The notes beneath the pieces were generated by a model. It saw only the letters and a list, made by a program, of their open reading frames with translations, searched no databases and was not told the origin of the DNA. Position numbers and translations under genes: made by a program. Below, piece after piece: positions 19,701-27,725 of a stretch of DNA of 38,098 nt. The DNA comes from Bdellovibrionales bacterium (GTDB taxonomy: Bacteria; Bdellovibrionota; UBA1018; CAIMNF01), in contig CANHQK010000002.1 in the NCBI GenBank assembly GCA_947462765.1, positions 1 through 38,098 on the forward strand. Direction: 5' to 3'. The first letter of the stretch is position 1. Each line of letters begins with the position of its first letter.

Positions 19701-22700
19701 TGTCACCAATACCTATGTGGGTACCGGTTCCGGCCTGACCCAGGGAAGTCTTGCGGTGGCCGTGGTTCCCGATGCCGCCTCTCAGCTTTCGATTTCGACG
19801 CAAATGAATTCGAATGCCGACTTTGCAGCGGGAACGAATCTGAACTCCACGAGTGGGATATTGGTAAGGATCGAAGACCAATTCGGAAACCTGCGCACGG
19901 GTGACACTACTTCGATTTCGGCAGCCATTGAAACAGGGTTCAATCCGGGAAGCTCGACCTTGTCCGGCACGACTCCGAGAGCAGCTGTTGCCGGGGTGGC
20001 CACCTTCAACAATCTGACCTTGAATAAAGTCGGTAGCGGATACAGGTTGCGCTTCAGTGGGGTGGGATCCGGGATCGTCTCGAATGCCTTCAATATCATT
20101 CCTGCTGGTGCTTCGAGATTGTCGTTTGTCCAGCAACCGAGCAATGCGGTTTCAGTGGTATCAATGAGCCCTTCAGTGACCGTTGAAGTCACGGATGCTT
20201 TCGGGAACCGCATCACGAGCGGGACCGGCTCGAATTCGACGGTCTCGCTCGCGTTTGCCACCGGAGGCAATCCGGGTTGGACTAGCACTTCTGCGACCGG
20301 TGGTTCGGGAACCGGTGGAGGCACCTTAAGCGGTGGTGCTTCGGTGAGTGCCGTGAATGGCTTGGCGACTTTTTCTGCAGTGAGTGTGAACCGGACCGGG
20401 ACTGGCTATAAACTGACTGCAAGTTCGGGTTCGAGCTATACGGCTGCTGATAGCTCGACCTTCAATATCAGCGCTGCCGCGCCCACAAAACTTGCTTTCA
20501 TCGCGCCCACGACTTCGATCGTAGCCGGGGTTTGTACTGCCTACGTCGTACAGTCGCAGGACGCCCAAAATAACATGTCGGCTCCGGGGTCTGCGACCAC
20601 CGTCGGTCTCAGCGCCACAAACGGCACCTTCTGGTCAGATGCGGGTTGTACCAGTTCGATTTCGAGTGTTTCCTTGAGTCCTGGCGCTGCTACGGCTACC
20701 TTCTATTTCAGACGGAACCTGGTCGGAACCGATTCCATTTCGATCACCAGTACTTCCGGTACTTCGCTCACCGGAAGCTCTTCCGGCTCGATCTCTGTCA
20801 CTCCAGCCGGGTACAGTCTTGCGGATAGCACGGTGTCAGTTTCTGCATCCACACTTGCTTCGGGGGCCTCGGCCGATGGGGGAACCCCGATCACCGTCAC
20901 ACTGACTCCGAGAGACGCCTTCGGGAACTTGAATCCGACCGGAATCGCAGGGCCCTCGGATATCGCATTTACGACCGCGGCGAATACCACCGGAACCGGC
21001 ACTTTTGGCGCAATCTCTGGAAGCGGGGGAGGCGCTTATACGGCCACCTACACCGGAGTGCTGGTCGGGGGAGCCACGATCGGAGCGACCATCAAGAGCG
21101 CCACAGTGACCTCGACTCAAGCGGTGACGATCACGCACGGGAACGCCTTCACGCTTTCCTTCGCGGCGAGTGCGCTGGGGGCTGTCGAGCCTTCGACTTC
21201 GGGGGATGCCGACACCGCACTCTCGACCCAGCCGAGGGTGGTTGTGCTCGACAAAGCCGGGAACCGAGTTCTCGGTGGAGCGACGATGCCTGCGAATGTG
21301 ACCCTTTCACTCGCTTCAAACAGCACCTGTTCCACAGCCGTGGCCAATACCTTGAACAGTACGCCCGCAGTCTCGAATGGAACGGCGAGTGTGTCCACCG
21401 GGCTTGCGACAGCGAGCGGCTTGATCATCCGCCACGCAGCGAGCGGGCTTTATCTCAGGGCCGCGAGCGGGGGCCTCACCGGTTGCTCATCGAGTCCGAT
21501 CACCATTGCTCCGGGTGCATTCAGTCTCTCGCAAAGCTCCATTGCCACTCCTGCTAACGTGGCCTCAGGATCGAACGTTTCAGTGGATCTGGTCACCCGA
21601 GATGCCTACGGCAACCTGAACCCGAGCGGAATCAGTACGGTCGCCTTGAATTATACCTCGAGTAATGGCGGGACGGGCTCGTTCGGAGCCGTTCAAGCCA
21701 ATACGCCCTCTGCCGGGACCAACCGCTCCGCATTTACAGGCAACCTGGTGGGAGTCATTACGCCATCGGCCACCATTAACGGGAGTGCGATCACTTCAAC
21801 ACTTCCGACCTTCAATGTGACTCCGGGACCGTATTCCACTTCCACCAGCGTGCTCTCGCTTTCTTCTTCCACGGTGTCTTCGGGATCCACCGTGACCGTG
21901 ACTCTGACGCCACGGGATGCAGCTGGAAACTATAGTCCGACCGGCATATCGACGATGTCTCAGGTGGGATTCACTTCGACCGGACCCGGTACAGGAAATT
22001 TTGCCGCAGCAACCGCCGGGACGGATGGCAACGGTCGGGCGATCATCACCTCGACTTTCACCGGGGTGCTTTCCGGTGCAACGACCATCGGCGCGACTTT
22101 TGCCACCACCAATGTGTTCACTTCGACCCAGGGACTGACGGTGACATTCGGTGGTGCGAACCGCTTGGCCTTCACCACCCAGCCTTCTGCAACCGGAGTG
22201 GCGGGGGCGGTTCTCGCCCAGCAACCGGTGGTGACAGTGCGGGATGCAGCGGGTAACACCGTCACCAATAGCTCAGTTGCGGTCGCTCTCGAGCTCCATA
22301 GCAGTGCGACTTGCAACTCACAGATTACCGCTACTCCAGACACCACCTTGCCCATGAGTGTCAGTGGAACCCCTGTGGCGAGTCCTTCGGTCAATGCCTC
22401 ATCCGGTGTCGCGACCTTCGCCAATCTGGCCGTCAATCAGGCCTCTTCCACACTTTATCTGAAAGCCAGCTCAGGAAGCCTCGGGACCTCGTGTACCTCG
22501 CTGATGAATATTTCCCCGGGTCCGTTCAGCCTCTCGAAGAGTTTGATCACAGCCTCGGGAAGCACGGTCCAGTCGACTCAGAACCTGACCTTCACCTTGA
22601 CTGCTCGGGATGCTTTCGGAAACGCGAGTCCGAGTGGAATCACGGCTGTGGCGTTCGGTGTGACGTCCTCGAACGGCGGAACTGGAACGGTAGGAGCCAC

Positions 22701-25700
22701 CACGGGTACCTACCAGGCAACCTTTACGGGGGGCACTGTGGGAACCCTGGTTCCAACCGCGACCATCAATGGCAGTGCCGTAACATCAACTCCGAACCCG
22801 GCCAGTTTTACCGTGACTCCGGGCCCGCTCAGTACTCTGAGCTTTTCGACCCAGCCCTCGGCTTCTGCGGTGAACGGTGCGAACTTCGCCCAACAACCGC
22901 AGGTGACGGCACGGGATGCGAACTCGAACTTGCTCGGCAGTGGAACCCAGATCGTGCTTTCGCTGAATAGCGGCACCCCGACTTTGGCCTGCACGGCGAC
23001 CACGGTCAACACCAATGCCTTAGGAGTAGCGGCTTTCGCAGGGTGTAAGCTCACGGGAACGGTCGGCAGTTACCAACTCAAGGCTGCGAATTCCGGAAAT
23101 ACCATCAGCGTGGTTTCGAACGCTATCTCGCTCACGCCTGCCGCCGCCACTCAGTTGGTGGTGAGCACCACTCCCAGTTACACCGGGAATACCGATACCG
23201 CTCTGACCAACCAGCCCGTCATCACCGCTCGGGATGGATCCAATAACATCGATACCAATTACGCCGGCGTGCTGACACTGAGCGGGCACACCGACACCAC
23301 TTGCGGGGCCGGAACCGCGGTCGCCTCCTCAGTGGAGGGAACGCTTCCAAACTCGTCCGGCACCTTCAATGTCTCGGGGCTGAAGATCAAGAACACCTCG
23401 GTCCGCTCGGTTCGGGTCACGGATGGAACGCTTTCGGTCTGCATGGCGACCTTCACCATCAGTCCAGGCGCACTCAATTCGCTCGCCTTCACCCAGCAGC
23501 CATCAGCTAATGCCAATTCTGCTGCGAACTTCGCTCAACAGCCGAGGGTCTCTGCCTATGACGCCAACATGAACCTTCTCGGCAATGGGACCCCGATCAC
23601 ACTGACCGTGACCGGTGGCGGACCCTCGATTTCCTGCTCGAGTGCGGTCAATACGGTATCCGGCGTATCGACCTTCTCGGGGTGCGCGCTGACCGGAGCC
23701 ACCGGGTCCTATACTTTGACTGCGACTTCCGGTACTAGGACAGCCACTTCGAACGCCATTACCCTCGCTTCCGGTGTCGCCACTCAGCTTGTAGTGACGA
23801 CGACCCCAAGCACCACGGGCAACACCGATACTGCTCTGGTCACCCAGCCGGTGGTGACGGCGCGGGATTCGGCCAACAACCCCGCTGCGGCATATGCGAG
23901 CACGATTTCGTTCAAAGGGTATTCGGATACCGGGTGTTCGACCGAGGTGGCCTCTTCGGTGACCGGAACGCCCTCGAATGCCTCGGGTGTGGTGACCTTT
24001 TCGGGGCTCAGGGTACTGAAAACCTCGGTGCGCTCGATCAAGGCCACGGATGGAACCTTGAGCTCGGCTTGTTTGTCGACCTTCACCATCAGTCCGGGTG
24101 CGCTGAACTCACTGGCTTTCACCACACAGCCTTCCTCCTCCGCAGTGAGTGGTAGTGCTTTCGGAACCTCTCCGTCCGTAACTGCATACGATGCCAACTC
24201 GAACGTTCTGGGCAGTGGGACTTCGATCACGCTTTCGCTGACTTCGGGTACTCCGACCTTGTCCTGTACTTCCATGAGTGTCTCGACGAACTCAAGCGGA
24301 GTCTCCGCTTTTGCGGGCTGTTCCTTGAGTGGATCGACCGGAAGTTACACCCTAACCGCGACTTCCGGATCGCGGACCGTTGTATCGAGCGCAATTTCGC
24401 TCGGAGCCGGATCAGTTTCACAGCTTGTGATGACCACTCAGCCGAGTGCCACCAGTAACACCGATGCTGCATTTTCGACTCAGCCGGTGGTCACCGCGAG
24501 GGATGCATGGGGCAATACCGCTACCTCTTATGGCAGTTCCGTGACCCTGAGAGGGTATTCAGATGCATCTTGTGGCACTGAAGTGGCTTCCTCCATTTCC
24601 GGTGGCGTGGTCACGGCTGCATCGGGTATGGCAACCTATTCGACCTCCCGGGCACTGAAGACCACGGTGGTGGCGGTCCGTGCCGACGACGGCACTCGGA
24701 ACACCGCCTGTGTCAGCGGTTTAACCGTGAATCCGGGGGCGGTGAACACCGTGACCTTCACCACGGCTCCTTCTTCCAGCGCCAGTAGCGGCCAAGCTTT
24801 TGCCCAACAGCCGGCGATCACACTCCGGGATACGAACAGCAATATTCTCGGCAGTGGAACCGGAGTCACTCTCTCGGTGTCTCCAGCGACTGCGACTTTG
24901 GCCTGTACCACGAATCCGATCAACACCACCTCCGGCGTTTCCACTTTCTCAGGGTGTATGCTCACTGGAACCGCGGGGACCTATACCCTCACGGCGACCT
25001 CCAGTGGTAAGACAGCGACCGCGAACGTTTCCCTCAGTTTTGGAAGTCTGAGCCAGTTGGCCATTACAACGACTCCGACCAAGACCGGGAACACGGATAC
25101 TGCGCTTTCAACCCAGCCGGTGGTTCGCGCCCAGGATGCCTCGGGCAACACGGTGACTTCTTATTCCGGAACGGTGGGGTTCAAGGGCTATTCAGATGGG
25201 ACCTGTACGACCGAGGTGGCGGGTTCTGTGGTCGGTACGCCTAGCAATAGCTCGGGAACGATCAGTTTCACTGGTGTGCGGATCTTGAAAACCTCCGTGG
25301 TGGCCATCCGCGCGGTCGATGGAACCGTGCAGTCGGCCTGCATGAACGGATTCACTCTGTCGCCGGGTGCATTGAGTACGCTTGCATTCACCACGCAACC
25401 GTCAAGCTCAGTTTCAGCCGGAGTCGCCTTTGCAACCCAGCCACAGGTTTCGGGGTATGATGCGAATGGCAACCTCGTGGGAAGTTCGACCTCGATCACG
25501 CTTTCATCGAACGATGGCGGCATGACCCTGAGTTGCACCGCGAATCCGGTGACCACCTCGAGCGGAGTCTCGAGCTTCTCGGGATGTTCGCTATCCGGGG
25601 CCGCAGGGACCTACACGCTGAAGGCTCAGTCCGGAGCGGTGCAGGTCAATTCGGCGAATCTGACTGTGGGCGGCGGAGTCCAGAAGAAGCTCGCCTATGT

Positions 25701-27252
25701 TTCGCCTGCGAGTCCGGTGACAGCGGGTCAGTGCACGAGCTTTACGGTGAAGGTGCAAGATCAGTGGAACAACGACACGATATCCGGGGCAGCTTATACC
25801 CTGAACCTCTCCGACGGTTCGGCAGGCGGCTCGTTCCACAATACTGCGGGATGCGGTGCTGCTGCGATTTCATCGGTCTCGCTGGCTTCGTCGACCTCTC
25901 AGCAAACCTTCTGGTACAAGAACAGCACGGCAGGGACCCCGACCTTGACGGTCTCAGCGACCGGGCTCACTTCCGCCACTCACAATCTTACTGTCGGATC
26001 CGCCTCCGCTTCGAAGCTCGCTTTCACTACGGGGCCCGCCAGTCGTACAGCGGGGCAGGCGCAACCCACTCTGGTCGTTCAAGTGCAGGATGCCTTCGGG
26101 AACGCAGTGTCGGTCACGGATTCGGTCACTCTGAGCTTGTCTGCAAACCCGGGAGGGGATTCTTTTAGCTCGGTTACCCAGTCGACCAACGCCCAGGGGG
26201 CCGCAAGCTTTACGGGAGTTTCGCTCACCAAATCCGGAACCGGGTACCAGATCACAGCCTCGAGTTCCGGGGGATTCACCTCGGCAGTTTCTTCGAGCTT
26301 CAACATCACGGCAGCAAGCGCTTCGAAGCTTGCTTTTGCCGTCCAGCCCGGGAATGCGACGGCTGGAGTGAGTCTCTCGTCCTTCTCGATCCAATTGAGA
26401 GACCCTTATGACAACACTGTCGCGAGTAACGGAGTCAGTGTTTCGCTCGCGTTGAGTTCTGGAACGATTTCATCGGGGGCGAGTGCCAATACGACTGCAG
26501 GACTCGCGACGTTTTCGAGCACGACGATCCAAGCCGCCGGTACTTATGCCCTGACGGCTTCGAGCTCAGGGCTGACTGCTGTGACCTCCTCGAGTCTGAC
26601 GATCAGTCCCGCAGCGGCAAATGCGGGTCAATCCTCCATCAGTGCGACGGGCCCGGTGCTTGCCAATGGCTCGAACACTTCTTCCGTGACGATTGTTCTC
26701 AAAGATTCTTTCGGGAATCCGATTTCCGGGGTGACTCCGGTATTGAACGTATCGGGCAATGGCAACAGTGTGTCGTGTCCCGGGGCCACGAATGCTTCGG
26801 GTTCGACTTCTTGCACAGTCAGTTCGAGCGAGGAGGGACAGAAGTCACTCTCACTCGACTCGCCGGCGATTTCTCCTTCCAATACCGGGGTGCAGTTTTA
26901 TGCGGTGGGTCCGAAGGTGCCCGATGTGTGCGATCGGTACACGGGGAGCCAATGTGACTATGGTTCAGTGACTGCGACCACTACCAGCACCTTCACCTTC
27001 GAGAATATTTCTGCGAATACTGCCGTTCTGGGTGCCAGCCGCTTTTCAATTGTCGGTGCGGATGCAAGCAGGTTTGACATCCAATCCGACGGGTGTTCCG
27101 GACAGAGTGTCTCTGCATCCGGATCTTGTACGGTTCAGATCAATTTCATCCATCAGGCGGGTCAGAGTGCCGAGCTCAATGCCGAATTGAGATTCCTCCT
27201 CCCTTCTAGCGGATTCCTCTCCATACCGCTCAGGGCGACCAACGCCCCTTGA
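10780..27252 (+). CDS. Giant Ig-like repeat surface lipoprotein (~5,490 residues)
   Basis: One uninterrupted 16.5-kb ORF, well over 500 kDa. The TTG at 10780 has AGGGG at 10766-10770 (9-nt spacing); the ATG at 10795 is an alternative. A lipoprotein signal peptide with lipobox L-S-S-C (Cys26) follows. The rest is an array of roughly 40-50 Ig-like/filamin-type beta modules of about 90-120 residues. A typical module carries AGVPF or AG near its start, VQVQDAFGN or ARDANSN in the middle, GVATFSG, then TYTLTASSSG. The first ~1,700 residues have longer, less repetitive modules; the later part is Ser/Thr/Gly/Ala-rich. The last ~110 residues resemble the choice-of-anchor D (HYDIN-like) domain (SRFDIQSDGCSGQSVSASGS). 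Likely role: cell-surface adhesin or stalk (inference). No autotransporter, sortase or RTX signal is seen. Confidence 0.9.
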   Translation: MGLGSMLRNLVKATAALCLGVVLSSCTQSLDSILAGDFGLKLEMVRGNDQVAPDVGVQFIDPITVRMMAPDGTPLQGIEIQFTLDPPESSATILTPSAFTDPNGFAVASVLSPREYNKQFKLIARAAGSSLTRVFDLASPDSSGTLKFSLNTTNGMTEVAGRPFGFIIRALTPKNELEPGYEGNVTLVWNQLAQPSWGGKAPNLPVGNIDCQFVGGVCYTPIIYTANDTLYETKLWVGMPPGVPGPAAVAAKLLTVLPGTPDHLALANKKGGPKGLNGTLESSPGAVGGDDATSYVSIKTNADQPDIELYPAIVDEAGNYFEDASITNLEITSTSSFLQSPYVTKLSESFLLKTQKSGNGLMTPQDGSGNYQASDVSVMINPGAPAKIAIETTHNGIESPGVPFAINLQVQDQKGNVIDRSFDTGRGDYTGIFPVTVSFSNAYRNTLNPIAKAFGQEECRAGTILRGWSPTNTGIPGLGLPWAHTWEVANKPESVKCGTFTHPVQFLFGNAINMELFPYILDAEQPGRKPILTVSSAGFGDIPAVTGSIELTVPQGPPVMWAGYRALNATNPNGLLCMPSSMYNNGGSTTSCNIGPPFKVPNTSDCQDPVSGQYPNGCSVLPAGGTPQSFYIGALDYGGNFLNWEHIPDSSIAYGSVPSGNSDLVHVQEMVNGSPVTKFTHIPTRLGLHRAIIDPLLPVYPTPDPRPQFVTNDWVPTFTQGVRAVTGPAEVSTYKLHFVQREGLTQMIDATEPFGIILEAYDRFGNRTLAPDETSLNFSVSGVGPSPKGTAPVMPANGVYESGSYFGFSKVFYVPGVRFARAGDNFAVQVTDGAGRISERKFAYVVPGVFSTVTLRAGPLSSSQNLANFDFSINTDAPVQYYASGADTELNLTSAQPSFTYQFTSDNTATAELVDAGSSVVFAPIKVGTGVLKVVGTWSQNDVVYNAEVSTGTITIVPGNLRKFVLTSTNNGVETAGVPFGFQIEVKDLKDNLVSDYNRTLNLNWTIPAIVSWDGNRAVLPNGLVPCTFVSGVCQTPNTYRLMAESQGTYIYMSGNDPAVQPVISQTIEVLRGGPAKLRFATGFGGPAAGARSFSYTTDIWGNLVARSEETATADEPSRQFFGAIVDEGGNYLSDATGLSWTGSATYISDYLTSNPDGTATHIPTKTGSAGTLSMSKAGLEGHTILYYVFPGAPNRLVVNTEHNNIEAAGVPFTIQVSAVDQKGNILAGGSSGGGAFTGAFTTQLEMNNEIPPYPVSGGCAFIQERGNLYAAPCNQPVISPVGFINGTPSSPDTAVIYAANDLNALYNQDPSYVPTITVTTQAANGFPSLSGTSPPILVTRGAPHHIMLKSDPGPMSTFRCEGDQVSAIEPCTALKVVAGVAPTEHYAVLQDRGGNYISDLPNAVFTPSGAWAGSGQWTPVTGSPGRRVRFTPILAGNGTITVSGAGISSFYNGETAPAPLKSFSITLSDGVNAQNILDVTRPLTLTIQARDVTNNNLIGYNDPNHPLQIVIKRNGVVQPPSTSPLGTNPVVPANGNYDFDSGMVTINNLRIPNASDTISIQVIDGNNSEIVSNILVPTLKLGAPASIAIRDAAGGLGNALVDSTNPAGALNPNYSVDLPVTFHLAVYDAERNYFPTTELGVWSGTLGALELSTFSPTLGSPSASMQYFPYRSGSGFLEVSYGGITARTGTITMRPGEFREIIADLNGLPSPLIAGTTYPLKMQLVDRYYNVLDALSSGNQTLNLQFSAMGAFQTVYGYGATIPPDGNYAFINGTVALGGVVGVFPTFTFFGAGNPMMVPVVLGGGNQRGMIALTVRNAPADHFFIRPANTAVNAGSNMSFTVAVNDFYGNPVTYDAGSNVASNGLVTVGFSSSLTGQSIVSTSLSGATALPSSSSVTGRLSGGTAQVTVRSNQSGQLALGISGNGFTLAQTRSDNLNGVTVLPLSTIAGIKFSNGFTPASVYQASASSPMSLFRAELNDIYGNVITSNSSASITLQLIQGTNGAFLGTRTQGVNQGIASFNDIRHTKAEEILIRATESASGFSTSDSAITVTAGPVVQALTVLPGQTFNEGVSSLALAVTGTALNQNAGVPFDFNIRAVDSCFNVAANYGADVRPLINDSRVETYLTRPEMTSVPVATVTQFVSGSRDFRITPLSMSSSARITPATGLSNIPSATFVVSPGNLNRLVVVGPTPSPSPGPLAVEAGTCLGPFNVFSQDDFGNNLPLPSAHVVNLSSSLGQFYASSDTTCTGTTLNSVTLPSGGFAASFRFRSTVSGSTTLTLTDTGTDPVTLLSGTYALTINPSTPVKLGFLGPFPSGSVTAGSALSPAIQVAVQDTFNNTVPTATGFVWIDRDTGPGDSFLMGNTYMPLVNGVATFSGVSLFRVGAHTLRASGSGGTVSGLTMARSSTSPASTAPNTITVTVGPPSKLRVLRNIQTEYSATPGQYVAQSAGVILQDAIDSSYSSNPTGNFIQFAITDNFDNVITTDNSTQVTLQLSSNPTGAVLQGTTIRPTVNGVATFNDIRLDRAATATYRIVGTTASGYTAQTSSFFVYPAPAVKLGFSSFPNGNAQVVGTCGSAITISTQDTFNNNSPTAMPRTLNLSASGIGGTFYSTSSCSNGTELTSVSLPYGTSSATVYFKANYSNSTSTPVVNIGVTDTSASPFTAITQGLTITQDSPVKLVWTTQPQSVLAGSAITTQVAIMDQYDNIVNSSGASITIDFSSNPAGATLGGLRTINASGGVATFYSTITKSNTGLGSYRFVASSSGLPNQLSNAFDVGYQGASKLVFFQQPTNAVAGVNINPAIVVQVQDNFDNIVANNSSTVTLRIPTGTYQTFGASASTVTASASAGVATFSGVNIRRIGTYTLQASIDSTGVTGTSSSFQISPDTPTKLVITGGASITAGACAGLYDVTVQDQYSNPSPVASVLNVGLTGGGAGAFFGGNDLSCSSPLSSVSIGAGASVASFRYRSTLANVTNTYVGTGSGLTQGSLAVAVVPDAASQLSISTQMNSNADFAAGTNLNSTSGILVRIEDQFGNLRTGDTTSISAAIETGFNPGSSTLSGTTPRAAVAGVATFNNLTLNKVGSGYRLRFSGVGSGIVSNAFNIIPAGASRLSFVQQPSNAVSVVSMSPSVTVEVTDAFGNRITSGTGSNSTVSLAFATGGNPGWTSTSATGGSGTGGGTLSGGASVSAVNGLATFSAVSVNRTGTGYKLTASSGSSYTAADSSTFNISAAAPTKLAFIAPTTSIVAGVCTAYVVQSQDAQNNMSAPGSATTVGLSATNGTFWSDAGCTSSISSVSLSPGAATATFYFRRNLVGTDSISITSTSGTSLTGSSSGSISVTPAGYSLADSTVSVSASTLASGASADGGTPITVTLTPRDAFGNLNPTGIAGPSDIAFTTAANTTGTGTFGAISGSGGGAYTATYTGVLVGGATIGATIKSATVTSTQAVTITHGNAFTLSFAASALGAVEPSTSGDADTALSTQPRVVVLDKAGNRVLGGATMPANVTLSLASNSTCSTAVANTLNSTPAVSNGTASVSTGLATASGLIIRHAASGLYLRAASGGLTGCSSSPITIAPGAFSLSQSSIATPANVASGSNVSVDLVTRDAYGNLNPSGISTVALNYTSSNGGTGSFGAVQANTPSAGTNRSAFTGNLVGVITPSATINGSAITSTLPTFNVTPGPYSTSTSVLSLSSSTVSSGSTVTVTLTPRDAAGNYSPTGISTMSQVGFTSTGPGTGNFAAATAGTDGNGRAIITSTFTGVLSGATTIGATFATTNVFTSTQGLTVTFGGANRLAFTTQPSATGVAGAVLAQQPVVTVRDAAGNTVTNSSVAVALELHSSATCNSQITATPDTTLPMSVSGTPVASPSVNASSGVATFANLAVNQASSTLYLKASSGSLGTSCTSLMNISPGPFSLSKSLITASGSTVQSTQNLTFTLTARDAFGNASPSGITAVAFGVTSSNGGTGTVGATTGTYQATFTGGTVGTLVPTATINGSAVTSTPNPASFTVTPGPLSTLSFSTQPSASAVNGANFAQQPQVTARDANSNLLGSGTQIVLSLNSGTPTLACTATTVNTNALGVAAFAGCKLTGTVGSYQLKAANSGNTISVVSNAISLTPAAATQLVVSTTPSYTGNTDTALTNQPVITARDGSNNIDTNYAGVLTLSGHTDTTCGAGTAVASSVEGTLPNSSGTFNVSGLKIKNTSVRSVRVTDGTLSVCMATFTISPGALNSLAFTQQPSANANSAANFAQQPRVSAYDANMNLLGNGTPITLTVTGGGPSISCSSAVNTVSGVSTFSGCALTGATGSYTLTATSGTRTATSNAITLASGVATQLVVTTTPSTTGNTDTALVTQPVVTARDSANNPAAAYASTISFKGYSDTGCSTEVASSVTGTPSNASGVVTFSGLRVLKTSVRSIKATDGTLSSACLSTFTISPGALNSLAFTTQPSSSAVSGSAFGTSPSVTAYDANSNVLGSGTSITLSLTSGTPTLSCTSMSVSTNSSGVSAFAGCSLSGSTGSYTLTATSGSRTVVSSAISLGAGSVSQLVMTTQPSATSNTDAAFSTQPVVTARDAWGNTATSYGSSVTLRGYSDASCGTEVASSISGGVVTAASGMATYSTSRALKTTVVAVRADDGTRNTACVSGLTVNPGAVNTVTFTTAPSSSASSGQAFAQQPAITLRDTNSNILGSGTGVTLSVSPATATLACTTNPINTTSGVSTFSGCMLTGTAGTYTLTATSSGKTATANVSLSFGSLSQLAITTTPTKTGNTDTALSTQPVVRAQDASGNTVTSYSGTVGFKGYSDGTCTTEVAGSVVGTPSNSSGTISFTGVRILKTSVVAIRAVDGTVQSACMNGFTLSPGALSTLAFTTQPSSSVSAGVAFATQPQVSGYDANGNLVGSSTSITLSSNDGGMTLSCTANPVTTSSGVSSFSGCSLSGAAGTYTLKAQSGAVQVNSANLTVGGGVQKKLAYVSPASPVTAGQCTSFTVKVQDQWNNDTISGAAYTLNLSDGSAGGSFHNTAGCGAAAISSVSLASSTSQQTFWYKNSTAGTPTLTVSATGLTSATHNLTVGSASASKLAFTTGPASRTAGQAQPTLVVQVQDAFGNAVSVTDSVTLSLSANPGGDSFSSVTQSTNAQGAASFTGVSLTKSGTGYQITASSSGGFTSAVSSSFNITAASASKLAFAVQPGNATAGVSLSSFSIQLRDPYDNTVASNGVSVSLALSSGTISSGASANTTAGLATFSSTTIQAAGTYALTASSSGLTAVTSSSLTISPAAANAGQSSISATGPVLANGSNTSSVTIVLKDSFGNPISGVTPVLNVSGNGNSVSCPGATNASGSTSCTVSSSEEGQKSLSLDSPAISPSNTGVQFYAVGPKVPDVCDRYTGSQCDYGSVTATTTSTFTFENISANTAVLGASRFSIVGADASRFDIQSDGCSGQSVSASGSCTVQINFIHQAGQSAELNAELRFLLPSSGFLSIPLRATNAP
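11209..15867 (+). repeat. Internal duplication of an ~740-815-residue block in the giant lipoprotein
   Basis: Block 1 (about 11209-13653) and block 2 (about 13654-15867) have the same module order. Matching pairs are VAGRPFGF with TAGVPFGF; DCQFVGGVCYTP with PCTFVSGVCQTP; AIVDEAGNYFEDA with AIVDEGGNYLSDA; IESPGVPFAI with IEAAGVPFTI; ALDYGGNF with VLQDRGGNY; VMPANGVY with VVPANGNY; and GTITIVPG with GTITMRPG. The copies are diverged, so the duplication is old. Boundaries are approximate. Confidence 0.65.
23152..25680 (+). repeat. Four tandem ~211-residue two-module units in the giant lipoprotein
   Basis: Units start at about 23152, 23785, 24421 and 25054, with periods of 633, 636, 633 and 627 nt. 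Each unit is an A module (TPS.TGNTDTAL..QPVVTARD, later a Cys pair) plus a B module (FTTQPSSS..., ANSNVLGSGTSITLSL, SCT...FSGCSL). An extra B module precedes the array (about 22825-23151). The regular period and high similarity indicate recent expansion by unequal recombination. All units keep the reading frame. Confidence 0.85.
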
Positions 27253-27284
27253 TCTTGATGATCGGAGAAGGCTAAACTGGGCAC

Positions 27285-27713
27285 ATGAAGCGTAAATGGG
27301 CGTGGTGGTTGTTAATCTTGGCTCCTGTGGCGGTTTGGGGTGTGTGGAAGAGCGTCCGTAAGGTGAAGCTGGCCATGACCGTTGAAACGGATCTTTTTAC
27401 ACAGGGTCAGATTGAGCTCAATCAGGGGCAGTTCTCCTCGGCCATCGAGGTCTTTGAAACGTTTTTGGCTCGTGATCCCAATCATGTGCCCGCGTTGCAG
27501 TTCAAATTGACAGCTGAAATCAAGGCAGGGAAAACTGAATCGGCCCTGGTCACGGCAGAGCGGATTCTGAAGCTAGATCCTTCGTCGAGCAATAAAGCGA
27601 TCGTCGCGGAGCTGTTCCGTCAGAGTGGCAAGGAGGCGGAGGCACGGCGCATCTTGAACTTGCCCGATCCTGCACCGAGCGTGAGCCCTTCTCCGACTGT
27701 TGCTTCGTCTTGA
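27285..27713 (+). CDS. Small TM-anchored TPR protein
   Basis: 142 residues. An N-terminal hydrophobic segment (WAWWLLILAPVAVWGVW) preceded by Lys/Arg residues suggests a signal anchor. Two or three TPR-like helical pairs follow (LFTQGQIELNQGQFSSAIEV, ALVTAERILKLDP), then a Pro/Ser tail. It starts 33 bp after the giant lipoprotein stop. The SD is weak, with GGAGAAGG about 13 nt upstream. Possibly a partner of the giant protein, but this rests on position only. Confidence 0.7.
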   Translation: MKRKWAWWLLILAPVAVWGVWKSVRKVKLAMTVETDLFTQGQIELNQGQFSSAIEVFETFLARDPNHVPALQFKLTAEIKAGKTESALVTAERILKLDPSSSNKAIVAELFRQSGKEAEARRILNLPDPAPSVSPSPTVASS

Positions 27714-27725
27714 ATCGATGAAGAA

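Noticed and set aside
23152-25680. CRISPR array or satellite DNA
   Set aside because: The period is about 633 nt, in frame, and codes for protein modules; no short repeat-spacer pattern.
10780-27252. Many short open frames on both strands inside the giant gene
   Set aside because: They repeat with the Ig-module period and look like frame shadows of the repetitive coding sequence.
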